Assembly (NCBI GenBank): GCA_016125405.1 | Contig: WGLW01000012.1 | Coordinates: 1-64,000, forward strand | DNA length: 64,000 nt | Direction of reading: 5' to 3' | Source: Alphaproteobacteria bacterium | Lineage (GTDB): Bacteria; Pseudomonadota; Alphaproteobacteria; Caulobacterales; Hyphomonadaceae | Shown: piece after piece, positions 7,487 to 15,557 of the stretch | Position numbering within the stretch: the first letter of the stretch is position 1 | Layout of the letters: every line of letters begins with the position of its first letter | The notes under the pieces: model-generated | What the model saw: only the letters and a program-made list of their open reading frames with translations | The model's database searches: none | What the model was told of the DNA's origin: nothing | Made by a program: the position numbers and the translations under genes

Positions 7487-7791
7487 GGCCTTCTGCCAAA
7501 TCGAATGTTGCAGATCGGCTTCGGCGCAACGTGCGGGCTGTACAGCGTCACGGCTTCGTTGTCGGGATGACCGCGCAAGAGCATGTCGCGTCTGACCCGC
7601 GCCGTAAGATCATCGACGCTTTCGCCATCAAGACGGCGCACGATTTGGTCGTTGATAAGCAGCCCGACCGTAAAGTCAGAACCGCCATTGATGCCTTGCA
7701 CAAGCAGACGAGGTACGCCCGGCGGATCGCGCGCGACGCCAACCGTTCCGAGGTATTGCCAATCGGCCCGCGCTAGCTGTTCGGGTGTCAT
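7474..7791 (-). CDS. Unknown element protein (105 aa)
   Basis: The product is a small mixed alpha/beta protein (GVPRLLVQGINGGSDFTVGL, then LINDQIVRRLDGESVDDLT) with a basic C-terminus. The ATG at 7791 overlaps the stop of the upstream 244-residue gene (ATGA), and its own end overlaps the following gene. I do not recognise a family. The overlaps show it belongs to the int-to-terL operon. Confidence 0.6.
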   Translation of the reverse strand: MTPEQLARADWQYLGTVGVARDPPGVPRLLVQGINGGSDFTVGLLINDQIVRRLDGESVDDLTARVRRDMLLRGHPDNEAVTLYSPHVAPKPICNIRFGRRPWMT

Positions 7792-8522
7792 GCTGCATCC
7801 GGCCTCTTTGCGAGTGCTGCAAGAAAGTCGCGTTCGGAAGCGGTGAATTTCGCTTTGCGATTGCGGAAGGCTGCGGCGCGGACGGGGTCAACAAACGCGT
7901 TCTTTACACGCGCAGGAAGACCCATCGCCGTACGCGCCGTTTCCATTATCTTGGCTTTGCTTCCGCGCTGTTGAGCGATGTGCGGCGCATGAATGCTGAC
8001 GAACATGTCGCGGGCGCGTTGAACGTCTTCCGGCGAAACGCCAGAGCGATATTCGTCCATGCGCGCGACAGTTCCGATATACATGCCGCCTTTGGCCGGG
8101 TTCTTCTGCCAACGGTTCATCAGGTCTTGAAGCTTCTCAGTCAGCGGCTTGGCGCAAAACGCGTCTTCAATGCCTTTGGTATCGCCAGACGTTCGGTCAA
8201 AGCCGCAGGCGATGTTCTCTTGGCGAGTCAGGTCAAGCAGCCATTCCGAATTGATCGCATCAAGTTCCTTGTTGTAGGTGTCTGCCAGCGTCACGGACTT
8301 ATCGACCTTATCGACGGCGTTCATGTAGTTAGCGTCGCCCGAAACAGACGGATCATAGTTCTCAGCGCTGTTGTGGGCGGCGCGTAGAACGTCGCGGACG
8401 GCGTACACGCGTGCTTGCGCCTTTGCGGCATATGGCGAATTGATGCTGCCATCAAATTCGCTGATCCGCGCGCCCAAGTCGTCACCCGCTTGCGCAAACA
8501 TGCCGATATTAAAATCTGTCAT
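7788..8522 (-). CDS. Unknown element protein (244 aa)
   Basis: This is the largest unassigned product of the element. It is hydrophilic, strongly helical by composition and contains two cysteines (ENIACGF, EDAFCAKP). The C-terminal part is basic (LPARVKNAFVDPVRAAAFRN). There is no signal peptide or membrane segment. It lies between the AlpA-like regulator and the packaging genes. By position alone it could be a capsid-redirecting, scaffold-like or packaging accessory protein; nothing in the sequence proves this. Confidence 0.6.
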   Translation of the reverse strand: MTDFNIGMFAQAGDDLGARISEFDGSINSPYAAKAQARVYAVRDVLRAAHNSAENYDPSVSGDANYMNAVDKVDKSVTLADTYNKELDAINSEWLLDLTRQENIACGFDRTSGDTKGIEDAFCAKPLTEKLQDLMNRWQKNPAKGGMYIGTVARMDEYRSGVSPEDVQRARDMFVSIHAPHIAQQRGSKAKIMETARTAMGLPARVKNAFVDPVRAAAFRNRKAKFTASERDFLAALAKRPDAA

Positions 8523-8526
8523 GGTG

Positions 8527-8760
8527 TCACCAATTCGATTGTTGCGGTTGGTTGTTCGTGAGTTCGGCTGCGTTGCGAACGGTCGGGCGTGTTTCGATCC
8601 ATTCGCGGATTGCGGTGTATCGCCAGCCCACAGCGTTGGCGCTCAGCCGGATTGGCAAGGGGAACGCCCGCTCGCTCATCAGCTTGTAAATCTGGCTGCA
8701 AGAAATGCCGGTGACTTCCTCAACCTCACGGCGGCGAAGTACACGCTCTGGCACGGACAT
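8527..8760 (-). CDS. alpA: AlpA-family transcriptional regulator
   Basis: The AlpA pattern is clear: VLRRREVEEVTGISCSQIYK, LMSERAFPLPIRLS, then VGWRYTAIREWIETRP. The preferred start is the ATG at 8760 (MSVPERVL), because a start 15 codons further up adds only a basic lead unlike the family. AlpA proteins of P4 and Gram-negative PICIs switch on int and the satellite's lytic programme. It lies in the int operon, four bases ahead of the 244-residue gene, so it may control that operon. Confidence 0.85.
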   Translation of the reverse strand: MSVPERVLRRREVEEVTGISCSQIYKLMSERAFPLPIRLSANAVGWRYTAIREWIETRPTVRNAAELTNNQPQQSNW

Positions 8761-8885
8761 ACCCGCCTGACCCTTCCTTGTCGTGCGACGCGGTACGCGA
8801 TGCAACGGGAGGGAAACTAGTCAGCTAGCGGATCGGAAAAATAGAACTGGGTTTGGTCAAACTCTAACGCGCGGAACACGAGTTT

Positions 8886-9125
8886 CTATTTGCGGCGCTT
8901 CAAGAACCAATGTTCGACCCTGCGCCGCATGTTGACTGCGTCGTCATCATCGCCGGGCACGAGTTGCAAAAGCGCCTTGCGACGGCTCAGCTTGCGGCCT
9001 TCCGACTGCGCAGCATCAAGTTCCGCCTCAAGCGTTCGGACAATCGCCAAATCGTCGGGATTAATGCGCGGCCCGGTGACAATCGGCGGCAAAACACCCC
9101 CGGTTAATATCGGGAACTTGCTCAT
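8886..9125 (-). CDS. Small charged protein coupled to the integrase (79 aa)
   Basis: Its ATG overlaps the integrase TGA (ATGA), so it is translated right after int. The N-terminal third is proline/glycine-rich, then a helical charged segment (DDLAIVRTLEAELDAAQSEG) and a basic end (RRRVEHWFLKRRK). No family is recognised. An excisionase-type role is conceivable from position, but the sequence lacks a clear HTH. Confidence 0.55.
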   Translation of the reverse strand: MSKFPILTGGVLPPIVTGPRINPDDLAIVRTLEAELDAAQSEGRKLSRRKALLQLVPGDDDDAVNMRRRVEHWFLKRRK

Positions 9126-10384
9126 GCGCCCACACGTTGCGCGAACTCAATCACATTGTCGGCCTGTGGTCCGGCCACAAGGTAGGCCGACCAAGCAGCG
9201 AACAGCTTGGATTGTTCGTCTTCAAGTTTGTATCGCTCGTAGGCTGCGTCTTCCTTGCTGGCCTTTTTCTTGTGGTCGATTGCAAGGCGGCTCACGTCAT
9301 CGGCAAAACCGGCATGACGGGCAAAAGCGCGGAAGCTTGTTCGGTAGCCGTGCGGTACGGCGGCTATCTCAAGATCGCGCATCAACTTGGACAAGGTGTT
9401 GTCCGACAGCGCCTTGCCTGTGATTGAAGGGAACACCAATCCCTTGCGTTCGGGATTGAGTTTGGCGGCTTCCTCAAGGATGGCGAGCATTTGCGGCGTG
9501 AGCTTGATGCGGTGCGGAGCCTTGTCCTTCATCCGCTTGGCTTTCAGCTTCTCGACCGGAATTGTCCAATAGCCGTTCTTGACTTCCTCCCACAGCATTT
9601 CACGCACGTTTGCCGAACGTGTCGCCGTGTGGGCTAGAAATTCATGGGCTAGCTTGGTCGCCGCCTCAGCGTCGCTCGCCTTGATCTTATCCAGCGCACC
9701 CGCAACTTGACCGAACAGCAACGCCGGATGGTGCGCAACCTGACGGTTTTGCGGTCCTAGAAGCGCATCAATGAAACGTGCCGGATCGTCCGAACGCCAG
9801 CGCTTCGCAATGGCGTACTTCATCACGTCGCCAAGCGCGCCGCGCAACTTGGTCGCCGTCTCGAACTTGTCGTGCCAGACCGGCTTAAGCGCCGCTTCAA
9901 TGTCGTTTGCATTGACCCGGTCTATGCGGACGCCGCCGAACACAGGGAACGCGTAATCCTGCAAACGGGCCAGCCACAGCTTTGACCCTTTCTCCGAACT
10001 CCACCGGCCAGCGGCAATGTCGCGCGCTTGAAGGGCAAGTGCGGTTTCCTCGAACGTGGGCAGCGCCCTATTGCGGTCGTTGGCATCTTTGGGATTGACG
10101 CCTGCCGCTAACTGTTCGTTCGCCGCCTTGGCCTTGTCGCGCGCAACCTTGAGCGACGTGGCCGGATAGCCGCCAAGACCTAATTCGACCGTATTGGAAT
10201 TGCGGCCCGGCGCTGGCCTGCCCCATCGGTACATGAAGACCCATTGCAGGTTGAGCCCCCGCCCGTCGTGGCGTTGCCCGTCAGCACGCGCACGCAGGTA
10301 GAGGCGGTTCCCATCGGCATAGACGCCGGGCGCTCTCAACGCGGCGATCCCACGAGGCGTAAGGCGATTGACGAGGCGTCCCAT
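9122..10384 (-). CDS. int: P4-type tyrosine recombinase / integrase
   Basis: The protein has about 420 residues. The N-terminal arm-DNA-binding domain is of the DUF4102 kind (LTPRGIAALRAPGVYADGN to LGLGGYPATSLKVARDKAKA). The catalytic domain shows Arg in ATRSANVREMLW (about 256), HGYRTSFRAFA (His 345, Arg 348), His 371 and the nucleophile Tyr 382 in AAYERYKL. I prefer the ATG at 10384 (MGRLVNRL); a longer frame to 10468 exists. With the shorter start the CCATAGC repeats fall in the leader, where integrase could repress itself. Its gene sits at the attR end, away from the tRNA. Confidence 0.92.
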   Translation of the reverse strand: MGRLVNRLTPRGIAALRAPGVYADGNRLYLRARADGQRHDGRGLNLQWVFMYRWGRPAPGRNSNTVELGLGGYPATSLKVARDKAKAANEQLAAGVNPKDANDRNRALPTFEETALALQARDIAAGRWSSEKGSKLWLARLQDYAFPVFGGVRIDRVNANDIEAALKPVWHDKFETATKLRGALGDVMKYAIAKRWRSDDPARFIDALLGPQNRQVAHHPALLFGQVAGALDKIKASDAEAATKLAHEFLAHTATRSANVREMLWEEVKNGYWTIPVEKLKAKRMKDKAPHRIKLTPQMLAILEEAAKLNPERKGLVFPSITGKALSDNTLSKLMRDLEIAAVPHGYRTSFRAFARHAGFADDVSRLAIDHKKKASKEDAAYERYKLEDEQSKLFAAWSAYLVAGPQADNVIEFAQRVGA

Positions 10385-10414
10385 AGCGAACCCGACCATA
10401 GCGCTGCCCATAGC
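10381..10414. repeat. Right arm-type repeats at the int start
   Basis: Three copies of CCATAGC occur at 10381-10387, 10396-10402 and 10408-10414. The last two, with the spacer between them, match the left-end repeat at 447-465 in 18 of 19 bases and in the same orientation. They lie 120-153 bases inside attR and overlap the integrase start. In the excised circle they would flank the core together with the left set. Confidence 0.6.
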
Positions 10415-10533
10415 AGCAAGCAGGGAACGTACCGCAATCCGATAGAACGCGGAAGAACGAAACGTCAAAAATTCTCTTGGTTAACAGCGCTGTAGAAGAA
10501 GCGCGGGGAACGGCACGGAATAGGCTCAGGCTG

Positions 10534-10548
10534 CAACCCGCGGAGCCA
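10534..10548. repeat. attR: right attachment site
   Basis: This is a perfect 15-base copy of the tRNA-Asn 3' end (387-401), without the rest of the tRNA. It marks the right boundary of the element. Host genes start about 130 bases further on. Confidence 0.85.
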
Positions 10549-10678
10549 TCGGTTTTCATCCCGGTTTTTGTAATCTTTGGCGTCGACCAAGCGACGCACC
10601 GGCGTTGGGCTTTCCCCTGCCCGCTACCTTGCCGTTAGACTTTCGGAGAGCTGTTCCAAGCGACTCCTCGTGAGCCCT

Positions 10679-11905
10679 TCAGAAGCGAATGGGCAGGTCT
10701 CCGGAAATCAGTCGCTCCGCGGCGCATCGTGCCCCTTCGATAGTGATGTCTGCGGAAAGAGATCGAGCACGCCCAACCACAACCGGCTGAAGCGCACGCT
10801 GGATTGCTGTGGCGAGGGAGAGCGCTGTCGGCTGCTCAGGCGGATGCGCGGCGCCGACGCCCAAGCGCTCTATCTGTTGGGCCCAATGGTGCTGGTCATA
10901 GACCTGGGGCGCGATCACTTGTGGCGCGCCGCAAAGCGCGGCGGCCGTGGTCGTGCCCGCGCCACCATGATGGACAACGGCGGCGACACGCCGGAAAAGC
11001 GCCAGCTGATTGACCTCACCCGCCAAAAAGCAATCGGACTGGTCGTCAACAAGCGACAGGTCCGCCCATCCCCGTGACACGATTGCGCGGCGCCCGAGCG
11101 CGCGCGAAGCCCCGATCATCGCCGCTGCAACATTCTCCGGCGCACGTATGCTGCCAAAGCCGAAATAGACCGGCGGTTCCCCGGCATCGAGAAACGCCTC
11201 GAGTTCGGGCGACAGATTGTTCTGATCGGGGAGAATCCATGCGCCCGTCTGGAAGACTGCCTCGTCCTCACTGTCGGGCCACGGCGCAAGCGTCTTGTCT
11301 GCAGCCAGCCAGGGCTGAGAAGTGAAAACGTGAGCGCGCACATCCTCGACAGGCGTAAGTCCGAGCGCAGCGCGATTTGCATTCAGGGCCGGGCCAAACA
11401 ATGCGCTGAAGCGTTCCGCGTCGCGCGTCCAGAGAGAGGGGAAGTCCGTCGCATTTGTCGCCGGCGTGTCGCCGCGCATGGCGAGGACAGGCGGCGCATG
11501 GTGGGACGACGGCAACACGGTAGGACAGTAGGCGGCGAAGACGTAAGGCACGCCCATTTTCTCCGCCACTGACGGCGCTGCTATCTGAAGGGCCGTGGCG
11601 CCGACAATGACATCGCAACCTTCGGCCGCTTCAGTGATCGTGCGGAACTGGATCGAGACCGTTTCATCCATCATTTGGCGCCGCTGCTCGGGCGTCGGCA
11701 TCGCAACGGGCGCCGGCGGTTTGGCCGTCCAGCGGAGTTCAGGTCCGATGGGCCTCACCTCCATGCCGAGGCCCTTGATCCAGTCCTGAAAATCGGGCGG
11801 CACGCACAGCCGAACATCGACCCCCAGCAATCGAAGCTGGAACGCCAGCGCGACCAGTGGCTGAACGTCCCCGCGCGATCCGATCGTCGACAAAAGCACC
11901 CGCAT
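10679..11905 (-). CDS. GT1/GT28-type glycosyltransferase
   Basis: This 408-residue protein has the two-Rossmann GT-B layout. It starts MRVLLSTIGSRGDVQPLVAL, the signature of UDP-sugar sterol/macrolide-type transferases. The C-terminal donor site contains VVHHGGAGTTTAAALCGAPQVIAPQVYDQHHWA, where the HHGG and the D-Q pair bind the nucleotide sugar (here given as a pattern name, GT1 PSPG-like). The acceptor could be a lipid or secondary metabolite. It is transcribed toward attR as a single gene, and nothing nearby names the substrate. Confidence 0.85.
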   Translation of the reverse strand: MRVLLSTIGSRGDVQPLVALAFQLRLLGVDVRLCVPPDFQDWIKGLGMEVRPIGPELRWTAKPPAPVAMPTPEQRRQMMDETVSIQFRTITEAAEGCDVIVGATALQIAAPSVAEKMGVPYVFAAYCPTVLPSSHHAPPVLAMRGDTPATNATDFPSLWTRDAERFSALFGPALNANRAALGLTPVEDVRAHVFTSQPWLAADKTLAPWPDSEDEAVFQTGAWILPDQNNLSPELEAFLDAGEPPVYFGFGSIRAPENVAAAMIGASRALGRRAIVSRGWADLSLVDDQSDCFLAGEVNQLALFRRVAAVVHHGGAGTTTAAALCGAPQVIAPQVYDQHHWAQQIERLGVGAAHPPEQPTALSLATAIQRALQPVVVGRARSLSADITIEGARCAAERLISGDLPIRF

Positions 11906-12080
11906 CGTTCTCCCCCTTCGCGTGACTGGGCACGCTGCACCGCTACTCGAAATCGAGGCTCGGCGGCAGTCTTGAAGGCGCCATTCGGCATCCCCAGTTC
12001 ATGCTGGGAAGCTCTTCACCAAACAGGATTGGACGAGAGTCGCCGTTGCGGCTAAGCGCGGCGATTGCGCGGAGTGCAGT

Positions 12081-12680
12081 TCAGGTTTCTTTGGGCCGCG
12101 CCGCGAGCGACAGGGCGATCAGGGTCGAGCCGCCAAACACAAGGTCGATACCGACGATGACCCCCAGCACCCAGAGCGCGGCGGCTGGAAGCGCCATGAC
12201 CACGATGATCGCGAGGCCAAGATCGAGGACGCCGTTGAAAACGAACCACCCCCAACGCTTTGACGTCTGCTTGCGATGATCGAGGCCAAACAGGATCATC
12301 GCCACGCCGTCGGCAAAAAGGAAGGCGGCCAGCAGGATGGCGAGCGACACGGCGCCGCGCAGGGGCGCATCGATCAGGAATACGCCGGCGGCAAGTGCGA
12401 GCGCCGCTGAGATCAATGACCACCAGAAGCCCGGAGCGCGCCGCGACATGAGAGCCGTCGCGAGTCCGACCCCGCCGCCGACAAGGAAAAGCCAGCCTAG
12501 AAAGCTTGCGACCGCGATGCTGGCGATCGCTGGCACGGCGATCGCGCCGAGGCCGAGCACGACCAGCAAAGCACCTTCGAACAGATAAAGACGCCAGTGG
12601 TTGCCCAGCGTCTCCATAGCCATCTTGTGTTGGGCTTGTCTCTCTTCGTCGGATGGTATGTCGGTCCGCGCCGCGTTCAT
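12081..12680 (-). CDS. HdeD-family (DUF308) membrane protein
   Basis: The product has 199 residues and about six predicted membrane segments arranged as repeated helical pairs (LFEGALLVVLGLGAIAVPAI, then SFLGWLFLVGGGVGLATALM, and so on). This is the pattern of HdeD/DUF308 proteins linked to acid resistance in enterobacteria. The N-terminus is a short hydrophilic lead. It appears monocistronic. The exact role in this organism is unknown. Confidence 0.85.
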   Translation of the reverse strand: MNAARTDIPSDEERQAQHKMAMETLGNHWRLYLFEGALLVVLGLGAIAVPAIASIAVASFLGWLFLVGGGVGLATALMSRRAPGFWWSLISAALALAAGVFLIDAPLRGAVSLAILLAAFLFADGVAMILFGLDHRKQTSKRWGWFVFNGVLDLGLAIIVVMALPAAALWVLGVIVGIDLVFGGSTLIALSLAARPKET

Positions 12681-12745
12681 AACCGCCTCGTCATTGCTCT
12701 AGGCTAAACGCGCGACTGCTCGAACAGTTCTGTATGCGGCGAAAT

Positions 12746-12770
12746 GGCCGCGGCCCATTGGGCCGCGGCC
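12746..12770 (-). terminator. Perfect GC-rich hairpin after the monooxygenase-like gene
   Basis: GGCCGCGGCCC (12746-12756) and GGGCCGCGGCC (12760-12770) form a perfect 11-bp stem around ATT. It lies 20 bases past the stop of the leftward gene at 12790. There is no long T-run on the minus strand, so it may pause or terminate only weakly, or protect the 3' end. Confidence 0.5.
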
Positions 12771-12789
12771 GACCCGTCCCTTCGCCAGA

Positions 12790-14844
12790 TTACTTCGTCC
12801 CGCCGACCTTGCCGGGCGCCGTTTCGGCTGGAGCGCCAGCGCTTGCAGCGGGAGCCGCCGCCTTGCCGGCCTGCATCTTCTTCATCATCGCCATGGCTGT
12901 CGCGAGTTCAGCCTTGTCGATGCCGCCATCATGGTTGGCGTCAATCAGCGAGAAGTACTGCTTGAACGGTGCGAACCTGGGAGAGTTGCGGAACTCGGCG
13001 AGCTGCAGTTTGCCGTCCATGTTGTCGTCCAGCGCGCCAAACATGACGCCGTTGTTGAGCTCGGCCTGCCAGTCATCGTGGCGATTGTCGATCGTCTCAC
13101 CTTTCCAGGTGAAGCGGACGAAAGTGAACAGCATCTCCTCGAAGGTCTGTTCGCCGAAGGTCACATCTTTCTTCGGGTCAGGGTTGGAGGGGTTGCCCGC
13201 GGAGTTGTCGTAGACATATTCCGCGATCAGCTTCGACCCGGCGGGGACCTCGAAGCCGCCTTTGAAGATGTATTCGCGCTGCCAGGCGAAGTCATAGCGC
13301 GGTTGATTGAGCAGCACCTTCTTGTGGCCGTCCGGATACTGGATGGTCAGCTTGGTTGAATAGGCGCGGTAGTGCGCGTGCGGTTGGGTTCCGAACAGGA
13401 TCGCATCGTGCGGAAACTCAAGGTAGGCCTGCTCGCGGTGACGCGATTCACCGGCCGGAATCTCGATCGAGAAATCGGTCACGCTGGCCTGACGCAGGAT
13501 GTATTTCGGATCCTGTTTGTAGAAATAGTAGCCGACCTGCGTTTCGTCGGTGACCGGCTTGCCGATGGGCGTGTAGTGCATCTGGTAGGCAAACGACCCG
13601 CCCGGCGGCAGATAGATGCCAGTGTTCGCCGGCGTCATGTTGTCGTCGCCGCCCGGACCATAACCGCCCAGCGACACGTTCCAGCTGAAGCCGCGTCCAT
13701 CGGCTCTCACCTCGGGTATGTAACCCGCAAGGATGTGGTGCACGGCCTGCCGCGCTCCGGTTTTCCAAGCGGTTTCGCGCACCCACTTGCCTTCCGTCAG
13801 TCCGGTCGGGACCGAACGCTCCTGGTAGTCGATGACGCCCGAGGCCGGCACGTCAAATTTCGGAATGGTGACAATCAGGTCCGGCTTGCCAGCCGGCCAG
13901 TCAGCCGGAACAACCATCGCGGCTGGCAGCGGATCGTCGCCCGCGCCGCGAGGGCTGCCTGCCTCGATCCAGTTGATCAGCGTTTTCGTCTGATCATCCG
14001 TCAGACGCATGTCGTTCGACCATTGCCCCCAGTGTGTGTCCGCATGGTAGGGAGGCATCCGCTTGGTGCGCAGCACCTCGCGGATCATCGGCGAAAAGCC
14101 CTTCACCGTTTCATAGCTGCTCATCGCGAACGGACCGATGCCGCCTGTCGTGTGACAGGAAACACATTTGGCCTTGAGGATTGGCGCGATGTCGTTGGTG
14201 TATGAGATCTTGGCGAACTGCGCCGTACGATCGCGATCGGGGAACGCGACAGCCGCGCCGTTCACAGGCGCTTCGGCGACCGCCACGGGGTTGCCGGCGA
14301 CCATCGCATCAAGCGCATCGGCGAGATTGGCTTTGCTGTTCTTCTTCACGGCGAAGGACGCATCGATCGGACCGTGATACGCGACCGTCCAGGTTTTCGG
14401 ATCGACGACGAAAACTTCCGCCGTGCGCGTGACGCCGAGCGAACGGCCGATCACCTGAAGCTCATCCGCCAGCACAGGAACGGCGAGCTTGGCGTCCTGG
14501 TCGATCTGGGCGTCGCGACTGTCCTTCAGGCTGGAATCCAGCATCATGAACTGGACGCCCTTGCCCGCATATTTGGACTGCAGGTCCGCCAGCGCGGTTG
14601 CAGCGCGGGCAGAGGTCGGGTCGCCGAGTGCACTCGAGACGATCACAACCGCTGGGGCTGTCTTGTAGTAGAAGAGTTCGTAGCCGAGGCCGGTCTGGTC
14701 TGGCAGCATGAAATTGGCGACGCGCTCGCCGATGAGACTTGCGGGCTTGGCGGGAGCCGCCTGGCTGGCGACTCCGGCAAACAGGGTGATGGCTGCGGCC
14801 GCGCTGAGCAGGCCGGCGGTGAAACCGATGGTGCGTCGCTGCAT
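12790..14844 (-). CDS. Exported redoxin-like / cytochrome c / copper type II monooxygenase-like / EF-hand fusion (copy 1)
   Basis: The protein has about 684 residues from the ATG at 14844, which has GGGGGAGGA upstream; a signal peptide (about 1-30, ending VASQAA) exports it. Residues 35-190 are a thioredoxin/AhpC-like fold with no cysteine at the usual active site (VVIVSSALGDPTS). A heme c motif CVSCH lies at 227-231, with a possible Met ligand in KRMPPYHAD. The following domain resembles PHM/dopamine-hydroxylase copper monooxygenases: AVHHIL, YQMHYTP, QPHAHYRA and FEEMLF give the HH, H, HxH and Met ligands. Two EF-hands (DDNMDGKLQ, DANHDGGID) and an Ala/Pro tail end it. The substrate is unknown. 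A paralogue lies at 28622-30652. Confidence 0.8.
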   Translation of the reverse strand: MQRRTIGFTAGLLSAAAAITLFAGVASQAAPAKPASLIGERVANFMLPDQTGLGYELFYYKTAPAVVIVSSALGDPTSARAATALADLQSKYAGKGVQFMMLDSSLKDSRDAQIDQDAKLAVPVLADELQVIGRSLGVTRTAEVFVVDPKTWTVAYHGPIDASFAVKKNSKANLADALDAMVAGNPVAVAEAPVNGAAVAFPDRDRTAQFAKISYTNDIAPILKAKCVSCHTTGGIGPFAMSSYETVKGFSPMIREVLRTKRMPPYHADTHWGQWSNDMRLTDDQTKTLINWIEAGSPRGAGDDPLPAAMVVPADWPAGKPDLIVTIPKFDVPASGVIDYQERSVPTGLTEGKWVRETAWKTGARQAVHHILAGYIPEVRADGRGFSWNVSLGGYGPGGDDNMTPANTGIYLPPGGSFAYQMHYTPIGKPVTDETQVGYYFYKQDPKYILRQASVTDFSIEIPAGESRHREQAYLEFPHDAILFGTQPHAHYRAYSTKLTIQYPDGHKKVLLNQPRYDFAWQREYIFKGGFEVPAGSKLIAEYVYDNSAGNPSNPDPKKDVTFGEQTFEEMLFTFVRFTWKGETIDNRHDDWQAELNNGVMFGALDDNMDGKLQLAEFRNSPRFAPFKQYFSLIDANHDGGIDKAELATAMAMMKKMQAGKAAAPAASAGAPAETAPGKVGGTK

Positions 14845-15557
14845 GATTGTGTCCTCCCCCCAAGCAGGATCAGCCCCTCTGAGCGGGCTTGGCCTTGGGC
14901 GAAAGGAGCATGATCCCGGTTTACCTACGCGGCAACCACCTGCCGTGGCGGCAACGGACACGATATTTGATCACGGTGATGCGAGCGGAAGGCAACCGCA
15001 TCGCGCCCTTCCCGGATCGCGGACCAGCCTACGCCTCAAGGCCGCACCGAGACTTCCCGCCCTGACTTTCGAATAATGCGCAATCTGAAAACGAAAAGGC
15101 CCCCGCGCTTGCGCTCGAGAGCCTTCCGTCATCCGAAGATGCCACAGCGCTTACTTTCAGGATCCCGCGATCCCGCGCTGCATGTCCGCCGGGTGTTGCG
15201 ACCCTTTGGAGCGACCGCTGCCGACCAGCTTCGTCGACCTTCGGCGCCTGACAGAAGCCTCCAAACTTCCTGCCCTGCATCGAGGAGTTCAACGGGAACC
15301 CTCGCCGGTCCTTTCCGCTTCGGCCTTTGCCTTGGCTGGAAACCCCGTTCGCATCCGGGGCTGGAGTACCGTGAGAAGGAGCGTCTCGCAGATCGATTCG
15401 CGAATCAACTGCGGCGCCGACAAATCTCCACAGCTTCGCCAAGCCTGTTGAGAAGTTGGCGGCGCAACCACCGATCGGCGCGCTGGAGAACCTTGCCGTC
15501 GCGGCGCAGGCGCCCATGTTGAGCAGTGTCCGCGCTTCGGCAATGAGGAGGCTTTTC
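14845..15557. other. Long intergenic region (about 710 bases)
   Basis: This stretch separates two divergent genes. I see no convincing protein gene: the one long leftward frame has a composition unlike any protein and runs into the isochorismatase gene. It contains a 27-base sequence (15131-15157) that recurs almost perfectly at 23567-23592. Part of the region may be the regulatory leader of the copper-monooxygenase-like gene, or a decayed gene. Confidence 0.5.
15131..15157. repeat. Dispersed intergenic repeat, copy A
   Basis: This 27-base segment begins ATCCGAAGATGCCACA and ends GCGCTTACTTT. It matches 23567-23592 with one substitution and one inserted base. It lies about 290 bases upstream of the leftward copper-monooxygenase-like gene. 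Flanking sequence does not match, so it is a discrete motif rather than part of a longer duplication. Confidence 0.6.

Larger units (their letters stand above)
402..10548. mobile_element. Integrated phage-satellite-like element (about 10.1 kb) in tRNA-Asn
   Basis: The element is bounded by a 15-bp repeat of the tRNA-Asn 3' end and carries an integrase beside the right boundary. The leftward gene order is int, a small protein, AlpA, three unknown proteins, terS, terL and a short ORF. Two rightward cargo genes follow, then a leftward HTH protein and a PrimPol/DUF3987 replication gene with iterons beyond its 3' end. No portal, protease, capsid or tail protein is recognisable, so it cannot make particles alone. 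Size, AlpA, replication gene and tRNA site recall PICI- and P4-type satellites. Carrying both terminase subunits without capsid genes is unusual. A strongly reduced prophage is the alternative. Confidence 0.8.

Noticed and set aside
5281-8760. A capsid, portal or protease gene hidden in the satellite
   Set aside because: All frames longer than 60 codons were read. None shows HK97-like, portal or prohead protease features, though very divergent forms cannot be excluded by eye.
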